Assembly: GCF_014200305.1 (NCBI RefSeq)
Contig: NZ_JACHBL010000001.1
Coordinates: forward strand, 1,178,001-1,242,000
From: Neomicrococcus lactis
GTDB lineage: Bacteria; Actinomycetota; Actinomycetes; Actinomycetales; Micrococcaceae
Length of the DNA stretch: 64,000 bases
Reading direction: 5' to 3'
Shown: positions 17,942-25,924 of the stretch, piece after piece
Position numbering within the stretch: position 1 is the stretch's first letter
Layout of the letters: each line of letters starts with the position of its first letter
Position numbers and translations under genes: made by a program
Notes under the pieces: generated by a model
Database searches by the model: none
Told to the model about the DNA's origin: nothing
What the model saw: only the letters and a program-made list of their open reading frames with translations

Positions 17942-18561
17942 TGTTCGGCACCAGCTGAGACTTTGAGGTCCTTGAGCTGGGAGCGCCGGGCGCGGAGGGT
18001 CGTTTCAACCAGCGCTACGAGGGCTGTCGCCGCATCCTGCGCGCTCAGCATTTCCGCAACCGGAATATGCACGAAGCCTGCCGGGATCTCTGGCTGGTCC
18101 CGCAGCGCGTGCATGAGTTCATAGAACACGTGGTTACAGACGTAGGTGCCCGCCGTATTGGAAACCTCAACGGGAATACCTGCCTCCTGAATCGCCACGA
18201 GTCCACGCTTCAGAGGCAAACGTGAGAAGTAGGCATCCGGGCCGTCCGCAGCAATTGGCTCATCGATGGGCGAAGCGCCGTCGTTGTCAGGAATACGTGC
18301 ATCATCAACGTTGATGGCCACGCGTTCCAGGCTCACCTTGTCGCGTCCGCCGGCAACTCCCACGCAGACGATAAGTTCCCAGTCGCGCGAATCCACGAGT
18401 TCGCGAAGCACTCGGGACGATCCCTCAAAAGTGACGGGCAAAATTTCAGCGCTGACGTCAGTACCGCGCTGAGCCAATTCCCTGGCTGCGATCTGCACTG
18501 CTTGGCGGCTGGGGTTCGTGTCATGTTCGCCGAAAGGCTCAAATCCTGTCAAAAGAATCAC
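17938..18561 (-). CDS. pcp: Pyroglutamyl-peptidase I
   Basis: 207 aa cysteine peptidase of family C15 that removes N-terminal pyroglutamate. The start ILLTGFEPFGEHDTNPS is diagnostic. The triad is visible: Glu in GGRDKVSLERVAIN, Cys in NTAGTYVCNHVFYELM, and His in GFVHIPV. Cytoplasmic. The GTG start at 18561 has no Shine-Dalgarno; TAGTAT lies 6 nt upstream, fitting a leaderless mRNA. It converges on the SIMPL gene with overlapping stop codons. Confidence 0.95.
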   Translation of the reverse strand: MILLTGFEPFGEHDTNPSRQAVQIAARELAQRGTDVSAEILPVTFEGSSRVLRELVDSRDWELIVCVGVAGGRDKVSLERVAINVDDARIPDNDGASPIDEPIAADGPDAYFSRLPLKRGLVAIQEAGIPVEVSNTAGTYVCNHVFYELMHALRDQPEIPAGFVHIPVAEMLSAQDAATALVALVETTLRARRSQLKDLKVSAGAEH

Positions 18562-18660
18562 TTTTGAATACTACTGACTGCCACTCCGGTGTCGAGATTT
18601 TGGACGTCTGACGTTAGATACCAAGCGACGATCCCGCTGACAGCCAAGGATGGAAACAGC

Positions 18661-18906
18661 TCAAAGGTAGGCCTCGTCCCGTAGTAGCCCGGACATCCAG
18701 CCGATGGCGACGATGAAGCCAAGCACGAAAACTGGTACCCACATTGAGACGGAACGAGAGGCGTCGGAGAGCCATATCTTGAGTTCGCGTGTGAGTAGTG
18801 TCAGAGACATCACGATCCCCAGTGGAGCAAATGCCCAGAATAGCCAGTCCGTCTATTGGCTTCCAACAGTCGATGCGCGAATGAGAACTGGGCCCAGAAA
18901 AAGCAC
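18661..18906 (-). pseudogene. Candidate small membrane protein gene interrupted by an in-frame TAG
   Basis: Read from a GTG at 18906 the frame gives a hydrophobic start (VLFLGPVLIRASTVGSQ), then TAG at 18853-18855, then continues in frame as TDWLFWAFAPLGIVMSLTLL, LLTRELKIWLSDASRSVSMW and VPVFVLGFIVAIGWMSGLL to a TGA at 18661. Two further membrane-like helices follow the stop, so the frame looks like one 81-aa protein broken by a nonsense codon. Alternatives: a real 49-aa protein starting at the ATG at 18810, or a sequencing error. It lies 11 nt after the 84-aa membrane protein gene. No family recognised. Confidence 0.4.
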
Positions 18907-18917
18907 TAGAACGTCGG

Positions 18918-19172
18918 CTAATATTCCTCGTCCATGATGAATTGCGGCCTGGCAGCGGTTGCCGCTTTTAGCACAAGAGCACAGGACAATACGACAACAA
19001 TCAGCACCCACATATCATCGATTCTTCCCGGATCAATCGTGGCCGGCTGACGTTGAAAAATTCCCATTGAGATTTGTGATTCAAGATTCGCGACTAGCCC
19101 CGCGACAAGAGATATGAAGAGCACGAAGCCCATCCGCGCTATCCTTGGACCATTAGGCATCGCCTTGGTCAT
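18918..19172 (-). CDS. Small two-helix membrane protein, function unknown
   Basis: 84 aa (MTKAMPNGPRIARMGFVLFI). Two hydrophobic segments, about residues 14-30 (MGFVLFISLVAGLVANL) and 54-72 (MWVLIVVVLSCALVLKAATA), flank a polar loop. Nearby AGGGAG upstream of the ATG (in reverse, ctccctccta) gives a good ribosome-binding site. I recognise no family. It sits between an SGNH hydrolase and a broken membrane gene, a less conserved stretch of the window. Confidence 0.5.
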   Translation of the reverse strand: MTKAMPNGPRIARMGFVLFISLVAGLVANLESQISMGIFQRQPATIDPGRIDDMWVLIVVVLSCALVLKAATAARPQFIMDEEY

Positions 19173-19246
19173 CGCACGCTCCCTCCTAGAGGTTGCTCAC
19201 TACTGATGCGAAGCACTCTAGTAGTTTTCATGCCGGGGCACACGAG

Positions 19247-19900
19247 CTATTCGGTTTCAATCTCTCGTTGCAGGAGCGCTGAAACTTGAACATAGCCCGC
19301 GCCATTCAAGTGCAGACCATCCAAGGCATGAAGATTTCCATTCTGGAAGATCTCGGTGACATCGAGAACGGTCGCTCCGTGCTTTGCCGAGACGGATTTG
19401 ATTATTGCGTTGACCGAGCTGACATCCAGAAGCGTTGTTGGTGGTGCCGTTATGGCAATGATCCGAGCGTCGGTGGCGGCCTCAATGGTTGAAAGTAAGC
19501 GGTCATAATCGTTCGCAAAAGAATCATGGCCCGGTGCATCGTTGGTGCCAGCCCACACAACCACAGTCCTGGTTTCCTCTTTGATCTTCGAGGCCCAACT
19601 CGTAATTTCTGCTGTTCGTGCCCCGTACATCCCACGGTTGGCGACCGGCCGGTCAAGTAACTCGCTCCAGCGACCTTGTTCGACGAGCGAGTCACCAATG
19701 ATCAGAATGTCTGCACCAGGGAGATCGTTGAAGCGTTCGTCTGCATATGTTTGAAATGCTGGACGACGCGGTTCTAAGATCCCCGCTTGCTCCGCTACGG
19801 TGCGTGGCCCTACGTGCGAAACATACATAACGACGGCTATGAGTCCAAGTGCGTTGAAAACCAACGAAACGGCTAACACGATCTTCCCCAACTTACCCAT
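19247..19900 (-). CDS. SGNH/GDSL-type hydrolase, membrane-anchored
   Basis: 217 aa. An N-terminal signal anchor (about 6-27, IVLAVSLVFNALGLIAVVMYV) precedes an SGNH fold: block I IIGDSLVEQG with nucleophile Ser71, Gly in ANRGMYG (block II), Asn120 in WAGTND (block III), and Asp194/His197 in DGLHLN (block V). Such enzymes are esterases or acetyl hydrolases; the substrate cannot be read from sequence, but the anchor places it outside the membrane. TACTGT stands 6 nt before the ATG, so leaderless expression is likely. Confidence 0.82.
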   Translation of the reverse strand: MGKLGKIVLAVSLVFNALGLIAVVMYVSHVGPRTVAEQAGILEPRRPAFQTYADERFNDLPGADILIIGDSLVEQGRWSELLDRPVANRGMYGARTAEITSWASKIKEETRTVVVWAGTNDAPGHDSFANDYDRLLSTIEAATDARIIAITAPPTTLLDVSSVNAIIKSVSAKHGATVLDVTEIFQNGNLHALDGLHLNGAGYVQVSALLQREIETE

Positions 19901-20016
19901 GAGACAACAGTAAGCGAACTCTTGTACCTTGCAGCCAGCAGGTTACGTTGCTCAGCCCCGCTGCTCTGAAAGAGAATCCCCGAACTATCCACATCAGAAT
20001 CTTGTTCTAATGAGGG

Positions 20017-20045
20017 TTGACTTTGGCTAGTACACTTGTTCTAAT
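20017..20045 (+). promoter_or_regulatory. Strong vegetative promoter with no matching gene start
   Basis: TTGACT at 20017-20022, a 17-nt spacer, and TCTAAT at 20040-20045: the best -35/-10 pair I found in the window. Transcription would start near 20052, about 185 nt before the VOC gene and just before three hairpins. An 11-nt direct repeat CTTGTTCTAAT occurs at 20001-20011 and 20035-20045, the second overlapping the -10. Confidence 0.6.
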
Positions 20046-20051
20046 AGAAGT

Positions 20052-20150
20052 GTGAGAAGGGAAGCTCAGCTTCGAAGGATCTGATCCTTCGAGCCGGCGG
20101 CGGGTCCTGTCATTTACCGGTTTTTCCGGGCTGACAAGACCCGCCGTTGC
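20052..20150 (+). ncRNA. Candidate small structured RNA (or structured leader)
   Basis: Directly after the promoter lie three consecutive hairpins: GAAGC-tca-GCTTC (20061-20073); CGAAGGATC-t-GATCCTTCG (20073-20091, perfect 9-bp arms); and a long stem 20098-20112 with 20132-20146 containing an inner CCGG-TTTTT-CCGG. No open frame longer than about 10 codons starts here. The downstream VOC gene has its own -10 6 nt before its ATG, so this RNA is either separate or a long leader. I recognise no Rfam family. There is no U-run after the last stem, so the 3' end is uncertain. Confidence 0.4.
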
Positions 20151-20237
20151 ACGTTAAAAAGTGAACTTGTCGTGAATTCATGTAGAACACAGGCCATATG
20201 TGCGCCAGTGACGGAATGCCTGACCTAGGCTCACAGT

Positions 20238-20615
20238 ATGGCTATTCTGCAATCCTCAGCAGCTGTCTTTCCGGTGTCTGATCTTGAGCGCGCCGTCAAG
20301 CACTATGAGCTCCTCGGCTTCCGCGTCACCACTTACGCAGGCGAAGAGGCATACGCGTATGCACGCCGCGATCACATCAATCTCCACTTCTGGGAGTTTG
20401 ACGAACTCGACCCACTGAAGAACTTCTCGTCAGTCTTCGTCTACGTCGATGACGCGGATCGTCTGGCCGAAGAATGGCAAAACGCCACCTCAACACTCGA
20501 GTACGAATGCCCCACCATGTTGCCGCAAAACACGGAGTACAACCTCCGCGAGGGCGCTCACGTGGACGGGGACGGAAACCTCATCCGCTTTGCGCACTCG
20601 CTCGAAGCTGACTAA
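20238..20615 (+). CDS. VOC superfamily protein (glyoxalase/bleomycin-resistance type)
   Basis: 125 aa with the beta-alpha-beta-beta-beta modules of the vicinal oxygen chelate fold: AVFPVSDLERAVKHYELLGF at the start, HINLHFWEFDE at the first metal/ligand strand, and HVDGDGNLIRFAHS at the last. Close to bleomycin-binding proteins by size and pattern, but substrate is unknown. TAGGCT lies 6 nt before the ATG with no Shine-Dalgarno. Converges with the Nudix gene. Confidence 0.75.
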   Translation: MAILQSSAAVFPVSDLERAVKHYELLGFRVTTYAGEEAYAYARRDHINLHFWEFDELDPLKNFSSVFVYVDDADRLAEEWQNATSTLEYECPTMLPQNTEYNLREGAHVDGDGNLIRFAHSLEAD

Positions 20616-20653
20616 GAGCAACGCAGACTCAGCGGGTTAACGCGTGATGGCGC

Positions 20654-21079
20654 TCAGCTCACGCGCCGCAATAGCTCCCGCAGAATCGGATAGTCGGCAG
20701 GGATCCAGTCGAGTTCGAGAACTTCTTCTGTCTCGAGCGAGAGCCACCGCAGTTCATCGTGATCTTCAAGTGGCTCGGGAACGCCCTCGTCAGCAATCTC
20801 GGCAAACCACACGCGCATGGCCGCGCCTGGATTCAGTTGCCAGCCTTGTTCTAGCGGACCTTCGAGTTCAGAACCGAGAGTCACGGCCACACCGAGCTCT
20901 TCGCGAATCTCGCGCTCCAACCCGGCTTCGCAGGTCTCCCCCGGTTCCACTTTTCCACCAGGGAATTCCCACATGCCCGCAAGGGACGGCGGCGCAGAAC
21001 GGCGTGCTACCAATAAACGGCTTGGCGCCGCGAGTGAGTCAACAATCGCGGCGCCAACAATCTGTTTGAGATTAGACAT
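20654..21079 (-). CDS. Nudix hydrolase, MutT-like
   Basis: 141 aa. The Nudix box is complete: GKVEPGETCEAGLEREIREE followed by LG, preceded by MWEFPGG as in MutT 8-oxo-dGTP pyrophosphatases. Probably sanitises oxidised nucleotides; the exact substrate is not provable here. The start overlaps the 3' end of the CDF transporter gene by 8 nt, so it is likely the second gene of a two-gene operon. Confidence 0.85.
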   Translation of the reverse strand: MSNLKQIVGAAIVDSLAAPSRLLVARRSAPPSLAGMWEFPGGKVEPGETCEAGLEREIREELGVAVTLGSELEGPLEQGWQLNPGAAMRVWFAEIADEGVPEPLEDHDELRWLSLETEEVLELDWIPADYPILRELLRRVS

Positions 21080-22004
21080 TCTGTGCTGCGATATCCTCGC
21101 GCTTGATGTCTGGCTCTAGATAAATAATGCGAGCAATCGGTACCTCGTCACGAATACGCTTCTCGGCGTTATCGATCGCTTCCGCAATCTGCTGTCCACT
21201 GGCATGAGCCGGAACAGAAATCTTGGCCGCTACCAAGAGCTCCTCAGGACCCAAGTGCAGGGTTTTGAGGTGAATGATCTCGGTGCCGTCCGCCTGAATC
21301 GCATTCTCGATGGAGCGCACGTTTTCCTTAGTTGCAGACTCACCGAGCAACAATGACTTTGTCTCCACTGCCAAGACGATCGCGATGATCACCAGCAACA
21401 CACCAATCATGCCGGTGCCGAGAGCGTCAAAAATGCCGTTACCCGTCACGAGCGTCAGCGAAACACCTGCCAGTGCAAAGATCAGGCCGAGCAACGCACC
21501 GAAGTCTTCAAGCAAAATCACGGGAAGTTCGGGAGACTTGGCCGTTTTGATGAACTGCCCCCACGTCCGCTTACCGCGCACATGATTGGACTCGATGATG
21601 GCCGTACGGAAGGATAGGCTCTCCGCGATGATCGCACCTACCAGAACGGCAAGCGGCACCCACCACCATTCACCTTCAATACCGTGCGGATGCTGCCACT
21701 TCTGGTAAGCCTCATACAGCGCAAACAGGCCGCCCACAGAGAACAGCACGATGGCGACGATGAACGAGTAAATGTAGCGCTCGCGACCGTAGCCGAACGG
21801 GTGTTGCGGGCTGGCCTGCTTGGTAGCCCTCTTGCCGCCAACCAGCAAAAGCACCTGGTTACCGGAGTCAGCGACCGAGTGAATAGCTTCCGCGAGCATC
21901 GATGACGAGAGCGTCAAGAAATACGCAACGAATTTAAACAGTGCGATCGTCAAGTTAGCGGCGAGTGCCGCGACAACCGCTTTGGTGCCCCCTGAAGCAG
22001 CCAT
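21072..22004 (-). CDS. Cation diffusion facilitator family transporter
   Basis: 310 aa, six transmembrane helices followed by a cytoplasmic domain. Family marks: AEAIHSVADSGNQ (metal-binding HxxxD in TM2), HPFGYGRERYIYSF after TM2, and ILLEDFGALLGLIFAL in TM5 with E-D in place of the usual HxxxD pair, which suggests a preference other than Zn alone. The C-terminal domain (LKTLHLGPEELLVAAKISVP) is normal. Exports divalent cations (Zn, Fe, Mn or Co). GAGGA precedes the ATG by 6 nt. Operon with the Nudix gene. Confidence 0.9.
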   Translation of the reverse strand: MAASGGTKAVVAALAANLTIALFKFVAYFLTLSSSMLAEAIHSVADSGNQVLLLVGGKRATKQASPQHPFGYGRERYIYSFIVAIVLFSVGGLFALYEAYQKWQHPHGIEGEWWWVPLAVLVGAIIAESLSFRTAIIESNHVRGKRTWGQFIKTAKSPELPVILLEDFGALLGLIFALAGVSLTLVTGNGIFDALGTGMIGVLLVIIAIVLAVETKSLLLGESATKENVRSIENAIQADGTEIIHLKTLHLGPEELLVAAKISVPAHASGQQIAEAIDNAEKRIRDEVPIARIIYLEPDIKREDIAAQNV

Positions 22005-22068
22005 GTGTAATCCTCAATTTTGTTACGAAAAAGTTATTTACTACCCAATATTATCGGCTCGCAACACA

Positions 22069-22995
22069 TTATTTGTTTGCACGGCGCTGAGCGCGCGCCG
22101 AGGCATAGAGGCACACGGTTGCAGCGGTACCCACGTTGAGAGATTCCGCGATTCCGTACAAAGGCACGGCCACGCGTGCGTCAGAAAGTGCCAATTCTTC
22201 TTCGCTCAAACCACGGGCTTCGTTACCGAAGAGCCACGCGGTTGGATTATCGAGGACGACGACGCCACCCTCCTCCGCCCCTCCCCCTGCGTCCGGAGCG
22301 GACTCGCTTGAGGTGAGCCAGCGTCGTCGTACGCTCTCTTCCTGTAGCTCATCCAAATCCAAGGACCCGTAACCGTCCGCGGCAAGAATCTGAATGCCAG
22401 CGGGCCCGAACACTGCCGCTAGGTCAGTCACGCTCACGCCGGTGGCCACAGGAACGTGGAACAACGAACCAACGGTGGAGCGAACGGCCTTGGGATTGAA
22501 GATGTCCACGCTCTCGCTCGTGATGATCAGGGCGTCCGCGCCGGCAGCATCGGCGGCACGCAAAATAGTGCCAGCGTTTCCGGGATCCTGCACGCGGCAC
22601 AGCACAGCAATGAGCTTGGGCTTGCGCGCCACGAGCTCTTCGATAGAAATCGTCTCTGTGCGGCACACCGCAACCATGCCCTGCGGCGTGACGGTGTCAG
22701 CCATGGCAATGAGCACTTCTGGCGTGACTTCACGAACCAGCGGACGGTTCCGCAGATCATTCAGCTCATCCAGACGGTCCAACCCCACGCTCGTGGCATA
22801 GACAGCCTGAACAATGCCCGGCTCCCCGGCGGCCTCCAACGCGTGGTGACGGCGCAGCGCTTCACGGATTGCCTGCGGGCCCTCAGCCAGGAACTCGCCT
22901 CGCTTGGAACGCTCCTTCGCCGTGCTCAATCGCGCAACATCCCGGACGCGATCAGCGCGAGGATTGGACATCACTTCATGATTTCCGAAAGACAT
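22069..22995 (-). CDS. TrmH/SpoU family RNA 2'-O-methyltransferase
   Basis: 308 aa. An N-terminal RNA-binding (L30e-like) part, FLAEGPQAIREALRR, is followed by the SPOUT catalytic domain with its three motifs: VQDPGNAGTILRAADAAG, AWLFGNEARGLSEEEL and VPLYGIAESLNVGTAATVCL. SAM-dependent 2'-O-ribose methylation of 23S rRNA or tRNA. Residues about 240-265 hold an acidic/Gly insert (SESAPDAGGGAEEGG) not usual in the fold. AGGTGG precedes the ATG at 22995. In other actinobacteria this gene also lies beside rplT-rpmI-infC and pheST. Confidence 0.9.
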   Translation of the reverse strand: MSFGNHEVMSNPRADRVRDVARLSTAKERSKRGEFLAEGPQAIREALRRHHALEAAGEPGIVQAVYATSVGLDRLDELNDLRNRPLVREVTPEVLIAMADTVTPQGMVAVCRTETISIEELVARKPKLIAVLCRVQDPGNAGTILRAADAAGADALIITSESVDIFNPKAVRSTVGSLFHVPVATGVSVTDLAAVFGPAGIQILAADGYGSLDLDELQEESVRRRWLTSSESAPDAGGGAEEGGVVVLDNPTAWLFGNEARGLSEEELALSDARVAVPLYGIAESLNVGTAATVCLYASARAQRRANK

Positions 22996-23040
22996 AGTTC
23001 CACCTTAGGTGTTGGGCCTGCATAAAAGTTCCGGACATAA

Positions 23041-23078
23041 GTGAAGGACGAAATCCTGATGCGGATTCCGTCCTTCAC
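23041..23078 (-). terminator. Terminator of the infC-rpmI-rplT operon
   Basis: A 16-bp stem (23041-23056 with 23063-23078, GTGAAGGACGAAATCC and its near-complement, one mismatch, 6-nt loop) lies about 45 nt past the rplT stop. A perfect 16-nt palindrome GAGCGCTATAGCGCTC (23082-23097) follows on the plus-strand map between it and rplT and may add to the structure. Confidence 0.65.
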
Positions 23079-23123
23079 CGTGAGCGCTATAGCGCTCTAA
23101 ACATCAGACTAAGACTTGAGGTC

Positions 23124-23843
23124 TTAGGCCTCTGGCATCTGCTGGCGAGCTTCGCCACCGGCTGGCTCGAAGCCAGCAGCCTTGGCGGCTTCGATGGACT
23201 CGAACCAGTACTCAGCCTGGGTCTGCTCGTACCAGGTGGAGCCTGGAACGTGGTACTTGTTGGACTGAGAGTTGCCCTTGACGACGAATCCTTCAGGAGC
23301 TGCTTCACCGTCAACAGCCTTGACGGCGCCAGCGATCTCAGACTTGGTGGACGAAGCTGCAGGAGCCTCATCCTTTACTTCAGCCTTAGCAGCAGGAGCT
23401 GCGGAAACAACCTTGACGGCAGCAGCCTTCGTTGCCTTAGCGGAAGAAGCCTTCATGGCGGTCTTGTCAGCTGGAGCGTTAACGTCTGCTGGAAGAGCGT
23501 CCTTTGCAATCTTCACCAATGCGGTGAAAGCGTTGGCGTCAGAAACAGCCAACTCAGCAAGCATGCGGCGGTCAACCTCAACCTCAGCAGCCTTGAGGCC
23601 CTGGATGAGACGGTTGTAGGTCATGCCGTTGGCGCGGGATGCAGCGTTGATGCGCTGGATCCACAAGCGACGGAAGTCACCCTTACGCTTACGGCGGTCA
23701 TTGAAGCTGTAAACGTACGAGTGGAGCAACTGCTCCTTAGCCTTGCGGTACAAGCGGGAACGCTGTCCGCGGTAGCCCTTTGCGCGTTCCAGAACGACGC
23801 GACGCTTCTTGTGGGCGTTGACCGCCCGCTTCACACGTGCCAC
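23124..23843 (-). CDS. rplT: Ribosomal protein bL20 with a long C-terminal extension domain
   Basis: 239 aa, about twice the usual 117-130 aa. Residues 1-117 are a normal L20 ([59 protein letters not shown]). Residues about 118-182 are an Ala/Lys-rich linker. Residues about 183-232 form a compact motif-rich segment ([20 protein letters not shown] then [20 protein letters not shown]) that resembles the small 'sunset'-type domain I know from actinobacterial proteins. There is no stop or frameshift between them. L20 is essential for 50S assembly; the role of the added domain is unknown. Last gene of infC-rpmI-rplT. Confidence 0.92.
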   Translation of the reverse strand: MARVKRAVNAHKKRRVVLERAKGYRGQRSRLYRKAKEQLLHSYVYSFNDRRKRKGDFRRLWIQRINAASRANGMTYNRLIQGLKAAEVEVDRRMLAELAVSDANAFTALVKIAKDALPADVNAPADKTAMKASSAKATKAAAVKVVSAAPAAKAEVKDEAPAASSTKSEIAGAVKAVDGEAAPEGFVVKGNSQSNKYHVPGSTWYEQTQAEYWFESIEAAKAAGFEPAGGEARQQMPEA

Positions 23844-23940
23844 GTGTGTACTCCTTTACTCCGGCCTACTCGGCTTCGCTGCTTTCAGCGATAGCCCTCG
23901 GCGATCGATTGAACTGGGGCAAACACCCCAAAAATGGTGG

Positions 23941-24135
23941 TTAGAGACCGAGCATCCGCTTGATGGTCTTGGTGTCTGCCTTCGAGACGATGCGATCGCT
24001 CGCAAGACGACGGGTCAACGTCGATGGCTTGTGCTCGAGGTAGTGACGACGGTTAGCCTGCTGGCGCTTCAGCTTGCCGGAACCGGTGAGTTTGAAGCGC
24101 TTCTTGGCGCCACTGTGGGTCTTGAACTTCGGCAT
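23941..24135 (-). CDS. rpmI: Ribosomal protein bL35
   Basis: 64 aa, [20 protein letters not shown] through [16 protein letters not shown] to [13 protein letters not shown]: the normal length and sequence of L35 in the 50S subunit. Middle gene of the infC-rpmI-rplT operon, 158 nt after infC and 97 nt before rplT. AAGGAGAAC just upstream of the ATG is a good ribosome-binding site. Confidence 0.97.
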   Translation of the reverse strand: MPKFKTHSGAKKRFKLTGSGKLKRQQANRRHYLEHKPSTLTRRLASDRIVSKADTKTIKRMLGL

Positions 24136-24293
24136 ATCCGCCGTTCTCCTTACGTGTTCTCAATACTGCTCGCAGTACCGAGGATCTTGAGCGGCTCTCA
24201 TGCGAGGACCGCTTGGTCTGGCGAGGGTTTCCCCTCGGGCAAGTCTTTGACTCCAGAATCAACTCCTGTGCGAGCACAGGTTGCGTTGACTCC

Positions 24294-25634
24294 TTAGGAA
24301 TCAGACTTTGGCTTAGGTGCTGGCTTCGAGTCCGGGCGAGCAGCAGGCTTAGCTGCGGCTGCTGGCTTCGGGGCCGGCTTAGGAGCTCCGACTGGCTTAG
24401 GAGCCGCTGGCTTCGCTGCGCTAGCCGAAGGCTTCGGCATGGCGCTTGAATTCGATGCGACGCTTGGCTTTGGCGCTGCAGCCGGGCTAGCAGATGCTGC
24501 GCTGGCTGGACGTGGAGCCGATGCCGGACGCGGTGCACTTGCCGGACGCTCAGAGCGGTCCTGACGTGGTGCGCTTGCCGAACGGTCCGTACGATCCGAA
24601 CGCTCTGGACGATCGGAACGTTCCGGACGATCTCCACGTGGACCACCCGTCGATGGACGCGATCCCGTGGAACGCGGTCCGGACGAGCGTCCGCCGCCTG
24701 GAGCAGCCTTGGTGACGCCTGCTGCACGCGGTGAAGCGGCAGACGGACGAGACGAAGGACGCGTCTGAGCGCGAGGAGGCAAAGGTGGCATCGACGGATC
24801 GAGCTCGAACTTTGGAACCTCAAACGCCTTTGGCTTTTCTTCCTCAGCCTTAGCTTCTGCTGATGGTGCCTCTACCGTTTCGGCAGGGGTCTCAGTCTCA
24901 GTGGCTTCAACTGCGGTGGCATCTGCAGCTTCGGTTTCAGCAACCTCAGCGTCAGCGCCGGACACAGCTGCGAGCTTCGCCAGCATGTCCTCAGACAGCG
25001 AATCTCCCATGGTCTGCCCGATGCTTTCCGGGTTTTCCGTGTCGATCTTCGCCTTTTCGCCATTTGCCTTTGCGCGATCATTTTCGCGCTGAGCCTGACG
25101 ACGAGCTTCAGCCTTAGCTTCGGCCTTGTTCTTGAGCGGGCCGATCACCATGACCATGTTGCGGCCATCGATGCGCGGGCTGGACTCAACAATGCCTACC
25201 GAAGCAACGTCTTCAGCAAACTTTTCAAGCAAGCGAATGCCCATCTCCGGACGCTGCTGCTCACGGCCACGGAACTGAATCATGGCCTTGACCTTGTCAC
25301 CGGCGCCCAAGAAGCGCATCGCGTGACCGGTCTTGGTCTCGTAATCGTGCTTGTCGATCTTCAGACGGAAACGGATCTCTTTGAGGATCGTGTTCGTCTG
25401 GTTCTTACGCGCCTCGCGCGCCTTGACAGCGGCTTCGTACTTGTACTTGCCAAAGTCCATCAACTTGCACACAGGAGGGTTGGCGTTAGGTGCCACCTCC
25501 ACCAAATCAAGATCAGCCTCAAGGGCCAGGCGAAGAGCTACTTCAATCGGCTGGATGCCGGCCTGCTCGCCGTTTGGCCCAACCAATCGAACCTCTGCGG
25601 CGCGGATTCGATCGTTAATGCGTGGATCGCTGAT
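24294..25634 (-). CDS. infC: Translation initiation factor IF-3 with a long Pro/Ala/Lys-rich C-terminal tail; ATC start
   Basis: I place the start at the ATC at 25634 ([19 protein letters not shown]), because AGGAG stands 5 nt upstream and this is where other actinobacterial IF-3 proteins begin; a TTG 14 codons upstream (25676) directly abuts an attenuator T-run. Rare AUU/AUC starts are a known hallmark of infC and let IF-3 repress itself. Product 446 aa: N-domain 1-75, basic linker, C-domain to about 170 ([40 protein letters not shown]). Then about 270 extra residues: an acidic part, then low-complexity P/A/S/R/K with [17 protein letters not shown] repeats. Normal IF-3 is about 180-200 aa. 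Confidence 0.88.
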   Translation of the reverse strand: MSDPRINDRIRAAEVRLVGPNGEQAGIQPIEVALRLALEADLDLVEVAPNANPPVCKLMDFGKYKYEAAVKAREARKNQTNTILKEIRFRLKIDKHDYETKTGHAMRFLGAGDKVKAMIQFRGREQQRPEMGIRLLEKFAEDVASVGIVESSPRIDGRNMVMVIGPLKNKAEAKAEARRQAQRENDRAKANGEKAKIDTENPESIGQTMGDSLSEDMLAKLAAVSGADAEVAETEAADATAVEATETETPAETVEAPSAEAKAEEEKPKAFEVPKFELDPSMPPLPPRAQTRPSSRPSAASPRAAGVTKAAPGGGRSSGPRSTGSRPSTGGPRGDRPERSDRPERSDRTDRSASAPRQDRSERPASAPRPASAPRPASAASASPAAAPKPSVASNSSAMPKPSASAAKPAAPKPVGAPKPAPKPAAAAKPAARPDSKPAPKPKSDS

Positions 25635-25676
25635 GTGAACTCCTGATGTTCGGTACAGTTTGAGTGCTTTCTGCAA

Positions 25677-25829
25677 CGGAAAAAGGCCCCCGCTGCAGTG
25701 CAGACGAAGGCCTCAAATATCGGTGGTAGCTCAAAATTCTACCGCCAACGTGAACGTTGGTCCGAATGACCCGGACGCCCTGAGGCGACTGCGGGTGGGA
25801 GAAGGCCTCCACTTGCTCGGTCAATTCTA
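25677..25829 (-). promoter_or_regulatory. infC leader with attenuator-like terminator hairpin and promoter
   Basis: On the minus strand a TAGAAT -10 (25824-25829) is followed by about 180 nt of leader before infC. The leader has nested hairpins: CCAACG-TTCA-CGTTGG within a GGTAG/CTACC stem, and finally AGGCC ... GGCCT followed by five T (about 25680-25712), a classic intrinsic terminator 40-50 nt before the start codon. In other bacteria this operon is controlled in its leader by L20-dependent attenuation; that mechanism is inferred here from position and shape, not shown. Confidence 0.55.
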
Positions 25830-25924
25830 CACAAGACGGTTCTTACGCGCGAATCGGCGGTCTCTGGCGTGCCGTAGGACACCTTCATTCATATTCATGG
25901 ATTGAGTGTGAAAAACTTGGGCTC

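Noticed and set aside
25635-25676. TTG start for infC at 25676
   Set aside because: The TTG abuts an attenuator T-run with no ribosome-binding site; AGGAG-N5-ATC at 25634 fits better.
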